Shown: piece by piece, positions 1 through 5,200 of the stretch
Layout: each line of letters opens with the position of its first letter
How positions within the stretch are numbered: position 1 is the stretch's first letter
NCBI GenBank assembly: GCA_900766865.1
Contig: CAAFXA010000024.1
Coordinates: 1 to 5,200 of the forward strand
DNA from: an uncultured Akkermansia sp.
GTDB taxonomy: Bacteria; Verrucomicrobiota; Verrucomicrobiia; Verrucomicrobiales; Akkermansiaceae
Length of the DNA stretch: 5,200 bases
Reading direction: 5' to 3'
Made by a program: the position numbers and the translations under genes
Notes under the pieces: generated by a model
Told to the model about the DNA's origin: nothing
The model's database searches: none
Seen by the model: the letters and a program-made list of their open reading frames with translations, nothing else

Positions 1-16
1 GACGCTCTTCCGATCT
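1..16 (+). other. Illumina adapter remnant at contig end
   Basis: Bases 1-16 (GACGCTCTTCCGATCT) are identical to the 3' end of the Illumina TruSeq universal (P5-side, read 1) adapter. The GACG preceding the common GCTCTTCCGATCT separates it from the P7-side adapter. This is not genomic sequence. It shows that the window begins at an assembly contig end where adapter trimming failed, and that the base at about 17 is the first trustworthy genomic base. Identified from memory of the adapter sequence. Confidence 0.95.
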
Positions 17-33
17 ATTCCCCATCTTGCAGC

Positions 34-61
34 TTGCAATTTTGTACAGTTCGGATAGAAT
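34..61 (+). promoter_or_regulatory. Sigma-70-like promoter of the three-domain exported protein gene
   Basis: A -35 box TTGCAA (34-39), preceded by C as in the other CTTGCC-type boxes of this window, is followed by a 16-base spacer and a -10 box TAGAAT (56-61). The -10 box ends 8 bases before the ATG at 70, so transcription should begin at or within a few bases of the start codon. No Shine-Dalgarno sequence lies between them. The boxes are seen directly; promoter activity and leaderless translation are inferred. Confidence 0.6.
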
Positions 62-69
62 GGACGCAC

Positions 70-1800
70 ATGAACGCCTCACACCTGCTTACCCTGATGA
101 CGGCAATGGCCTGCAGCATTGCCACCGCCCAAAATTACGCCCGATGGAGCAACTCTGCCAATGATATCCTGCGAGCCGAAAGCCTCCGGATGCAGGAGAT
201 TGATACACCGGAGAAGAACAGCCGCATTGCCGTGGGCGATAACCCGGAAAATGCCGTGTACTGGAACGGCGAAAAACCGCTCCCGGCGGCACGGCTGGCC
301 GACCTGCTGCAGCTGAGCATGGCCGCAGGCAGCACCAGAGCGGACGACTGGTTTACCAACAAGGCGGGGGATGTGCTGGTATTTGTAGCCCGCCCCGGCG
401 TGGGTGCCAAGCACTATGTATTCACGGTATTTTCCCGCAAGGGAGAAGAATGGCACAAAACCGGCACCTACCACTTCATCTCCCGCCACCTGCAGATATG
501 CTGGGAGGAAGTTTCGCTCGAGCATGGTCTCACCATTGTGGCCACATCTCCGAACAAGAGCCTGCGTGTGGAAAAGCGCTTTGACTTTGCCGATGCCCGG
601 GACACCTTCTGCGCCTACGATGCCCCGGAGGAAGCAGAGGATATGGGGGCGGACCCACTTATTCCCCGCTCCGGCAAGCTCACCAACAGGGAAAGGATGC
701 AGAATTTCAAGGGGCATAGTTCCCATGGGCTGATTCGCTACGACAATAAAGCCACCCAGACTCTGGAAGCAGAGGCGGCTCTGATAAACGGGCCCATCTG
801 CCCGGAACAGGGACGCCGCGCCTTTGTGGGTCTCCACCCGGACAACGCCCCCTATTGGAGCGGAGACAAAGCTATACCAGCCGACCGCGTGGCCGATTTG
901 CTGCAGCTGAGCCTGCAACAGGGCTGCACCACAGAGGAATGCTGGTTCACGAACACAAGCGGTTCCGTAGTGGCCTTTATGGCCCAGCCCGGTAATGGCG
1001 CAGGGCGAGATGAATTCACCATTTTCCGTAAACAGGGCAACACATACCACCGCGTGGGCACATACGCATTCATCTACCGCTCCCTGCAACTGCGCCCGGA
1101 TGAAATCCGGCTGGACGAACGGGAGCTTGCTCTCACCTACGCCACGCCAAACGATAACACGCGCATTACCAAATATTTCACCTATCGTGCTCCGGAGGAC
1201 ACAGTCTGTGCTTTCGATGACATCTCGGAGCGCAACGACTGCGGCAAGGACAGCCGCCCGAACTACCACACCGGCCTGCCCGAGCTTGCAAAATCTCCGG
1301 CCCGCAAACGCCTGCAGCCGGACAATGCCACGGCCCACCTGCTCCGCATGACAGAGCGCGAGCTATACCATGAAAAGCCCAATCCCATGTTGCATGACTC
1401 CTGGGAGGACGCGGAAAAGCGCCGACACTGGAAGATGCAGAACGACATTCACTCGCTGGCTTTCCTCTACCGCAGCGGAGTAAGCGAAGGTGGGGTGGTG
1501 GACTGGATGTGCAATGCAGCGGGAGACACCGTGGTCTTCATCAGTCCCGACAACGTGCCGAACGATGTGCTCTCCACCTATACCTTCCATGTATACCGAC
1601 AGGCCAACAGCGGCAAAAGCAACTTCTGGCATCTCCTCGGCCGCTATAAGCTGAGCTTCTCGCCGAATTCCCTTCACTGGTGCCCGGAAGAAACCTACTT
1701 CCTGCCCGGCGGGCTACAGGTCAACTGCACAGACGGCCACCGCCACACAGGCGTCATCTTCCGCTACAACCAATCGACGGATAACGTGCAGCTGTACTGA
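70..1800 (+). CDS. Exported protein with three tandem diverged ~150-residue domains, function unknown
   Basis: I do not recognise a family. The ATG at 70 gives 576 residues; an in-frame TTG at 34 is less likely because it overlaps the -35 box and would place extra residues before the signal peptide. Residues 1-21 form a Sec signal peptide, hydrophobic from about 5 to 18, with probable signal peptidase I cleavage after ATA (residues 18-20). The remainder contains three copies of one domain: about residues 33-184, 231-383 and 423-568. Shared landmarks are NAxYW (A and B only), a leucine-rich ADLLQLS helix (A and B), WFTN or WMCN followed by a Gly-Asp/Ser turn, an FTxF or FHVY strand, GTY or GRY, and a closing CAYD or CAFD (A and B). 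The alternating hydrophobic pattern suggests beta-rich domains. The copies are linked by polar segments of about 45 residues. The protein probably sits in the periplasm or outside the cell, and the repeats suggest a binding or scaffold role, which is a guess. It has no lipobox and no visible transmembrane segment after the signal. Its own promoter lies directly upstream. Confidence 0.88.
   Translation: MNASHLLTLMTAMACSIATAQNYARWSNSANDILRAESLRMQEIDTPEKNSRIAVGDNPENAVYWNGEKPLPAARLADLLQLSMAAGSTRADDWFTNKAGDVLVFVARPGVGAKHYVFTVFSRKGEEWHKTGTYHFISRHLQICWEEVSLEHGLTIVATSPNKSLRVEKRFDFADARDTFCAYDAPEEAEDMGADPLIPRSGKLTNRERMQNFKGHSSHGLIRYDNKATQTLEAEAALINGPICPEQGRRAFVGLHPDNAPYWSGDKAIPADRVADLLQLSLQQGCTTEECWFTNTSGSVVAFMAQPGNGAGRDEFTIFRKQGNTYHRVGTYAFIYRSLQLRPDEIRLDERELALTYATPNDNTRITKYFTYRAPEDTVCAFDDISERNDCGKDSRPNYHTGLPELAKSPARKRLQPDNATAHLLRMTERELYHEKPNPMLHDSWEDAEKRRHWKMQNDIHSLAFLYRSGVSEGGVVDWMCNAAGDTVVFISPDNVPNDVLSTYTFHVYRQANSGKSNFWHLLGRYKLSFSPNSLHWCPEETYFLPGGLQVNCTDGHRHTGVIFRYNQSTDNVQLY
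166..621 (+). repeat. Intragenic domain repeat, copy A
   Basis: First of three diverged copies within the exported protein (residues about 33-184). It aligns with copy B without a gap over most of its length at a constant offset of 198 residues, with one extra residue in B near the C-terminal third. In the 40 residues beginning at NAVYW (588) I count 23 identities with copy B. DNA similarity is also visible, for example around the CTGCTGCAGCTGAGC shared at about 303-317 and 900-914. Confidence 0.8.
760..1218 (+). repeat. Intragenic domain repeat, copy B
   Basis: Second copy (residues about 231-383). It keeps NAPYW, ADLLQLS, WFTN, the EFTIF strand, GTY, LQL, a TPN turn and a closing CAFDD, each matching copy A in order. 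The C-terminal cysteine (residue 380) corresponds to residue 181 of copy A. This copy gains cysteines at residues 286 and 291, absent at the same places in A. Confidence 0.8.
1336..1773 (+). repeat. Intragenic domain repeat, copy C (most diverged)
   Basis: Third and most diverged copy (residues about 423-568). WMCNAAGD at residues 479-486 corresponds to WFTNKAGD of copy A at an offset of 385. It is followed by VVFISP (A: LVFVARP), TFHVY (A: VFTVF), FWHLLGRY (A: EWHKTGTY) and a final FRYN. The early part has lost the NAxYW and ADLLQLS motifs and is more charged. Copy C therefore looks like an older duplication, with A and B separating later. Confidence 0.65.
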
Positions 1801-1805
1801 AGCCC

Positions 1806-1845
1806 CTGCGAATTCAGTAAAAACTTGCCATAACGCAGCCTTTTT
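1806..1845 (+). terminator. Weak terminator-like hairpin after the first gene
   Basis: CTGCG (1806-1810), six bases after the stop codon, pairs with CGCAG (1834-1838), and the second arm is followed by CC and five T (1841-1845). The stem is only 5 bp with a 23-base loop, so folding is doubtful. The position right after the stop codon and the T run favour it; the long loop counts against it. Confidence 0.3.
1824..1830 (+). promoter_or_regulatory. CTTGCCA box without a good partner -10
   Basis: CTTGCCA here is identical to the -35 boxes at 3112-3118 and 4148-4154. The hexamer at a 16-base spacing (CATTGT, 1847-1852) is a poor -10, and the next gene starts 68 bases downstream. It may be an inactive, weak or alternative promoter element, or a binding site that shares the sequence. 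Confidence 0.3.
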
Positions 1846-1848
1846 GCA

Positions 1849-1877
1849 TTGTGTTTTTAAGAAAATACTGATATTCT
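1849..1877 (+). promoter_or_regulatory. Probable extended -10 promoter of the lipoprotein gene
   Basis: TTGTGT (1849-1854), a 17-base A/T-rich spacer, and TATTCT (1872-1877) preceded by TGA (1869-1871), which gives an extended -10 motif. A start near 1884 would leave a leader of roughly 15 bases before the ATG at 1899. That leader has no Shine-Dalgarno sequence. The -35 match is modest. Confidence 0.45.
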
Positions 1878-1884
1878 CTCCTTG

Positions 1885-1898
1885 CAATACCCAATACC
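1885..1898 (+). repeat. Exact tandem heptamer (CAATACC x2) abutting the start codon
   Basis: CAATACC occurs at 1885-1891 and again at 1892-1898, and the next base is the A of the ATG at 1899. It fills the predicted leader of the lipoprotein gene where a ribosome binding site would normally sit. Two copies may be chance. Confidence 0.7.
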
Positions 1899-3047
1899 AT
1901 GACCTGCCCCACACCATACAACCTGCTGTTTGCGAGCGCCATCCTGCTCAGTGCCTGCACAACAACCTCTCCGCAGGAAGCACCACCCGCACAGCAAGCT
2001 TCCGCTACAGAGATGGCTGAGGGCTCAGAGGCGGAAAACATCATCAGCATCAGCGGGCATCTGGTCTGCGCCTATATGCACGATTTCTTCATCCCCGACC
2101 CGGGCACACGAGAATCCCTGCACCATCAGAATGCCCCGGAATGGATGATACCGGAAAAGGATGGTGATTTCGAACAGTATGGAGGCCGCAGCAGCGCAAA
2201 TGCGGAAGCCTACTTTGCCTTCCGCAGCAGCTATCTGCCGCCCGTTCGCAGCTTCATCCGTGTGCCTGTGGCAGATACACACTACGAGCAAAGCCACAGT
2301 TGGGATGAGTGTTGCCCCGTGCGCGTCACTCTGCGTTACAATCGGGCATGCGAAAAATGGGTTTACACCGATTTTGCCCCCGCAAGCCGCGAGTTCCTGC
2401 AAAAAATGGCAGACGACTACAACAGCACCGTTACCTCGGGTCTGTACAAAGGCATGGCCGGCAGCCCGACCACGGAAGATATGCGAGGAAAAGCCCTGCC
2501 GGTGGACTGGGAGCTCTGTATCGATAATCCCGGTCCCCTCGCCCGCCGTTACCAACAGGAAGGAGAAAAGGCCTGGGCGGCAGCAGAGGCAGAGGCGGAG
2601 CGATTGAATGCCACCGAGCGCAATTATGTGCCTCTTTCTGACATAGTGGAACCGGATAGCCGCCGCATGGAAGAATGGGCCATCCTGAGCAATGATGGTA
2701 AAACACTGAACATCCCCGAAACTCCATACCGCCTGCGAATCGCAGATAACAGGCTCGTTTTCGAAGAAGTGCAGGAAGACACTATCCGGCAGAAACTGGA
2801 GATTTGCGAAACGCTCGCTGGCTCACTTCATGGCATGGCTCTCTACCTCGCGCCGGATGGCAAGGGAATAATCATCGGAGACACATCCCCCTCCTGCCTC
2901 ACCTGGCGCAATGGTGCTCCAGAATGTGAAAAGCCCCTCGTCTACCGCAGCTCGCTGGCCCGCACCGGCTGCAAAACAATACAGAAGTTTGTGGGGTGGT
3001 TGAATAATATTCCCGTCACGGAACACTGCAAGACAAACGTCTGGTAA
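1899..3047 (+). CDS. Cysteine-rich lipoprotein, function unknown
   Basis: I do not recognise a family. The ATG at 1899 is the only plausible start, since an in-frame TGA lies at 1869 with no alternative start between. The 382-residue product has a lipoprotein signal peptide with a textbook lipobox LSAC ending at Cys20. The residues after it (TTTS) contain no aspartate at +2, so by the E. coli rule it would go to the outer membrane. A Pro/Gln/Ala/Glu-rich linker (about 21-48) leads to the folded part. Ten cysteines follow Cys20 (57, 138, 139, 151, 207, 303, 333, 343, 358, 377), including a vicinal pair at 138-139, which suggests disulfides in the periplasm. An Ala/Glu-rich helix spans about 221-240. 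The segments at 278-330 have a beta-strand pattern, and the C-terminal 60 residues hold four cysteines. I see no catalytic motif. It is transcribed from its own probable promoter, 98 bases after the preceding gene. Confidence 0.88.
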   Translation: MTCPTPYNLLFASAILLSACTTTSPQEAPPAQQASATEMAEGSEAENIISISGHLVCAYMHDFFIPDPGTRESLHHQNAPEWMIPEKDGDFEQYGGRSSANAEAYFAFRSSYLPPVRSFIRVPVADTHYEQSHSWDECCPVRVTLRYNRACEKWVYTDFAPASREFLQKMADDYNSTVTSGLYKGMAGSPTTEDMRGKALPVDWELCIDNPGPLARRYQQEGEKAWAAAEAEAERLNATERNYVPLSDIVEPDSRRMEEWAILSNDGKTLNIPETPYRLRIADNRLVFEEVQEDTIRQKLEICETLAGSLHGMALYLAPDGKGIIIGDTSPSCLTWRNGAPECEKPLVYRSSLARTGCKTIQKFVGWLNNIPVTEHCKTNVW

Positions 3048-3112
3048 GCTTCTCCGGGTGTTTCTGTTCTCATTGCGAAAAAAAGAGGTCGGCATTTTTC
3101 ATCACGAATTAC

Positions 3113-3140
3113 TTGCCAATTTCCGGAAACGGGGTATAAT
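3113..3140 (+). promoter_or_regulatory. Strong sigma-70-like promoter adjoining the start codon
   Basis: TTGCCA (3113-3118), a 16-base spacer, and a perfect TATAAT (3135-3140). The -10 ends 10 bases before the ATG at 3151, so a start at about 3146-3147 leaves 4-5 bases of leader, or none. The intervening bases (TCTCCGAAAC) contain no Shine-Dalgarno. This promoter is the main reason to prefer the ATG at 3151 over the in-frame GTG at 3058, which lies upstream of it. Confidence 0.75.
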
Positions 3141-3150
3141 TCTCCGAAAC

Positions 3151-4032
3151 ATGAAAGCCCACAACCTTATCCTCCTTACCCTGGCACTGGCATCTGCAAC
3201 GCTGTATGCCCAGGCACCGGTTGCACCCGCCCCTGTTCCGGCACAACAGACAGTTGTTACGCTGCCTATGCCGGATGAGCAGTTGTACGGACTGCTGCGC
3301 AACATTCTGCAGGCAGACGTGGAAGCCCTGAGCCAAGCCCCTGTGGAGGACACCGAGGCCGCACAGGAGGAGGCCCGGGAAGCAGTGGACGCATACATGG
3401 AAGCCATGCAGCAGGCATACGAGGCACAAATGGCGTTTGCGGAGTACTCACTGAGCGCCATTGCCTCCACCAACCCGCGGCAGTATGCAGAAACGCTGGG
3501 GTTATACCGCCGCAAATTGCAGGTGTCCTACCTCAGGGAGCTTGCCCTGATGCGCGGCAATGCAGAACAGTGGATATCCCCGGAGCGCCAGCCCCGGGTG
3601 ACCAACCAGCAGGATGCTCTTACGCAGGCAGTACGCGACCGAGCCCACATCACCTCCCCTAACATGATAGCCCGGCGCCAGTTCCACAACCACCCGCAGG
3701 AACTGCTCCGCCAGCAAGTCGAGCTCAAACGGCAATACCTGCGCAATCACCTCATGGCAAATTTCGATTTTCTGCCTCCCGACCAAGAGTTCCTCAGCGG
3801 CGGCCAGCTGACGGACTTTGACATAGAATCGGAAGATTACATCAATAAACGTACCGAGGCATTCAATAAAGCAGAGCAATGCTGGGATAGCTATGCCAGG
3901 AGTGCCGCAGCTCTCATCTGCCCCGTCAGAGCACTGCAGGGCGCTCATGGCAATGGCCCCCTTGCCATGGAGCAGCTTCTGCACAGCCATGATGCATGGC
4001 TCTGCGAGCTGACGGCTCCCATGATACGATGA
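3151..4032 (+). CDS. Exported mostly helical protein, function unknown
   Basis: I do not recognise a family. From the ATG at 3151 the product is 293 residues. The longer reading from GTG 3058 would place the promoter inside the gene and bury the signal peptide, so I reject it. Residues 1-20 form a Sec signal peptide (KAHN, then a hydrophobic core LILLTLALASATLYA), with likely cleavage after Ala20. A Pro/Ala linker (APVAPAPVPA, 22-31) follows. The rest is rich in Gln, Glu, Ala and Leu with few glycines, and reads as amphipathic helices: about 42-62, an acidic stretch 64-80 and continuing to 105, 112-138, 184-204 and 229-260. Part of 66-100 could form a coiled coil. There are only three cysteines (244, 257, 285), all near the C-terminus. 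It is probably periplasmic. The next gene is separated by a strong terminator, so this appears to be a single-gene transcript. Confidence 0.86.
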   Translation: MKAHNLILLTLALASATLYAQAPVAPAPVPAQQTVVTLPMPDEQLYGLLRNILQADVEALSQAPVEDTEAAQEEAREAVDAYMEAMQQAYEAQMAFAEYSLSAIASTNPRQYAETLGLYRRKLQVSYLRELALMRGNAEQWISPERQPRVTNQQDALTQAVRDRAHITSPNMIARRQFHNHPQELLRQQVELKRQYLRNHLMANFDFLPPDQEFLSGGQLTDFDIESEDYINKRTEAFNKAEQCWDSYARSAAALICPVRALQGAHGNGPLAMEQLLHSHDAWLCELTAPMIR

Positions 4033-4064
4033 AAAGGCATACAGCCCTACATACTATCTTCTTC

Positions 4065-4095
4065 ACCCCGCCGGTACATCCATGCGGGGTTTTTA
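4065..4095 (+). terminator. Rho-independent terminator
   Basis: CCCCGC (4066-4071) and GCGGGG (4084-4089) form a 6-bp all-GC stem, extendable by an A-T pair (4065 with 4090), around a 12-base loop. Five T (4090-4094) follow directly. It lies 32 bases after the stop codon of the helical exported protein and separates it from the transporter gene. Confidence 0.85.
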
Positions 4096-4148
4096 TTCTA
4101 CACCTTCCCCATTAACAAACGACATACATTATATACGAATGCTTTTGC

Positions 4149-4177
4149 TTGCCAATAGCGGCTTAATATGCTATCCT
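4149..4177 (+). promoter_or_regulatory. Promoter of the amino-acid transporter gene
   Basis: TTGCCA (4149-4154), a 17-base spacer, and TATCCT (4172-4177) preceded by TGC (4169-4171), an extended -10 element. Only 7 bases separate the -10 from the ATG at 4185, so transcription should begin at the start codon itself. No Shine-Dalgarno is present. A TAATAT at 4164-4169 is an alternative -10 but has no good -35. Confidence 0.6.
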
Positions 4178-4184
4178 TGCGCGC

Positions 4185-5200
4185 ATGAGCGTTCTGAGCA
4201 GATTGGCAAAGGCCACCGCCAAAATATGGAAACAGGGCATCTGTGCCCTGACTGCGCTGGCATTGCTGCCCCTGATGACCGGCTGTGGAGAAAAAGAGCA
4301 AACCACCACCTATGTCGTGGCAATGGAGGCAACCTTTCCCCCTTATGAGTTTTACAAAGGAAGTGAAATCGTTGGCATCGATGTAGATATCCTTAACGAG
4401 ATTGGGCGCCGCAAGGGGGTACAGTTCAAGCTGGAAGACATGGCGTTCGACTCCATCATCACAGCCGTTCAGACAGGCAAGGTGGATTTGGTGGTGTCAG
4501 GCCTCACCGTGACGGAAGACCGCAAGCGCATGGTGGACTTCACCCGCCCCTACTCCGGCGCAAAACAGGTGGTCATTGCTCCCAAAAATGCCCCGATATA
4601 CACTAAAGAGCAGCTTGCGACCTTGCGTTTAGGTGTGCAGCATGGTTCCTCCGGCGATATGTATGTGACGGAGAACATCTGCGAGCCGGAGCGTTTCACC
4701 AATGGGGCGCTGGCTGTTTCCGCCATGAATGCCGGTAAGCTCGATGCTGTTGTACTGGACAACGCACCGGCCGAAAATCATGTAGCAGGAAGCCCTAACC
4801 TCACCATTCAGCCCCAGGCACTTGTGGAAGAGGAATACGCCATGGCGCTTCGCAAGGACAATACTGAGCTGCTCAACATGCTGAATGCCTCACTCATGGA
4901 GTTGGAAGCCGATGGCACGCTCAAAGCCATTATCGACCGCCACATGCGCGACAACAGGCCGGAGGAAGCTCAGATGGCAGATACAGCTATCGGCCGCCTG
5001 GCAGATGACTTTAAGACGGACTTCATTAAGAATAATCGCTGGAAATACCTGGCAGATGGTTTCCTGGTTACCATCGAAATAGCAGCCGCAGCAGCGGCTA
5101 TGGGCATTGCCCTGGGCTTCCTGATAGCTGTGGTACGCAGTACCGCCGACCTGACGGGACGTCTGAAAGTGGCTGACTGGTTCTGCCGTGTGTACCTCAC
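4185..5200 (+). CDS. Polar amino-acid ABC transporter, substrate-binding domain fused to permease (3' end outside window)
   Basis: Membrane component of an amino-acid importer, partner of a GlnQ-type ATPase not in this window. The reading frame stays open from ATG 4185 to the window end: 338 codons plus two bases. Residues 1-34 are a positively charged signal segment ending in LMTGC, a near-consensus lipobox (Cys34; Met at -3 is less usual). Residues 43-257 are a family 3 solute-binding domain with GIDVDI at 64-69. Compared from memory with E. coli GlnH, without gaps: Glu48 replaces Asp10, and Phe51, Phe88, Gly106, Thr108 and Arg113 match Phe13, Phe50, Gly68, Thr70 and Arg75; Asp192 matches Asp157. 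Lys115 and His156 of GlnH are Gln152 and Leu191 here, so the side-chain preference may differ. After a short linker (258-284), NRWKYLADGFLVT (284-296) and a hydrophobic segment to about 317 start a HisM/GlnP-type permease. The window ends at the region before the usual RGTPL motif. Fused binding-permease proteins are known, e.g. lactococcal GlnP. Confidence 0.92.
   Translation, partial: MSVLSRLAKATAKIWKQGICALTALALLPLMTGCGEKEQTTTYVVAMEATFPPYEFYKGSEIVGIDVDILNEIGRRKGVQFKLEDMAFDSIITAVQTGKVDLVVSGLTVTEDRKRMVDFTRPYSGAKQVVIAPKNAPIYTKEQLATLRLGVQHGSSGDMYVTENICEPERFTNGALAVSAMNAGKLDAVVLDNAPAENHVAGSPNLTIQPQALVEEEYAMALRKDNTELLNMLNASLMELEADGTLKAIIDRHMRDNRPEEAQMADTAIGRLADDFKTDFIKNNRWKYLADGFLVTIEIAAAAAAMGIALGFLIAVVRSTADLTGRLKVADWFCRVYL

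Noticed and set aside
79..1338. Long open frame on the - strand (419 codons) opposite the first gene
   Set aside because: It is antisense to a gene with a clear signal peptide, promoter and internal domain repeats. Long antisense frames are common opposite GC-rich coding sequence. The translation has no recognisable domain, and its repeated motifs are only the mirror of the sense repeats.
2161..2607. Alternative-frame + strand open frame (148 codons) inside the lipoprotein gene
   Set aside because: It overlaps fully with a gene that has a lipobox and consistent codon use, and its translation has low complexity and no motif.
3077..3100. GAAAAA/TTTTTC inverted repeat after the lipoprotein gene as a terminator
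   Set aside because: The stem is all A/T except one closing pair, with a 12-base loop and no T run after it. No convincing terminator is visible in 3048-3112.
3058..3150. Upstream GTG start extending the helical exported protein by 31 residues
   Set aside because: The extension would include the TTGCCA/TATAAT promoter and bury the signal peptide behind a charged segment. The ATG at 3151 fits promoter, signal peptide and neighbour pattern.
4178..4185. TGCGCGCA palindrome between the -10 box and the ATG of the transporter gene
   Set aside because: Only 8 bases and typical of GC-rich sequence. There is no second copy nearby to support an operator.
4082..4348. Small + strand open frame (88 codons) between terminator and transporter
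   Set aside because: It begins inside the terminator stem and overlaps the transporter's signal sequence and start of its binding domain in another frame. It has no promoter or ribosome binding site of its own.

Overview
This window looks like the end of a short-read assembly contig from a GC-rich Gram-negative bacterium. The first 16 bases match the 3' end of the Illumina read-1 adapter, so genomic sequence begins near base 17. All genes lie on the + strand. All four encode proteins with N-terminal export signals, two of them lipoprotein-like. None of the four starts has a Shine-Dalgarno sequence. The base composition, the sigma-70-like promoters placed almost on top of the start codons, and the rapidly diverging secreted proteins suggest Verrucomicrobiota, perhaps an Akkermansia relative. 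That is an impression (about 0.4 confidence), because no marker gene is present.

Layout: (1) 1-16 adapter remnant. (2) 34-61 promoter, then 70-1800, a 576-residue Sec-exported protein built from three diverged tandem domains of about 150 residues. (3) 1801-1898 intergenic, with a weak terminator-like hairpin, a CTTGCCA box, an extended -10 promoter and an exact tandem heptamer just before the next start. (4) 1899-3047, a 382-residue cysteine-rich lipoprotein of unknown function. (5) 3113-3140, a strong promoter (TTGCCA, 16-base spacer, TATAAT), then 3151-4032, a 293-residue exported, mostly helical protein of unknown function. (6) 4065-4095, a convincing rho-independent terminator. (7) 4149-4177 promoter, then 4185 to the window end, a polar amino-acid ABC transporter protein in which the substrate-binding domain is fused to the permease, cut off in the first part of the permease.

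Only the transporter has a recognisable function: uptake of an amino acid, probably glutamine-like. The other three are exported proteins I cannot assign to a family. Each gene seems to have its own promoter, so this is a run of single-gene units rather than an operon. The most notable pattern is that three of the four genes have a CTTGC(C/A)A-type -35 box and a -10 box ending only 7-10 bases before the ATG, which predicts leaderless or nearly leaderless mRNAs. I see no RNA gene, mobile element or CRISPR array.
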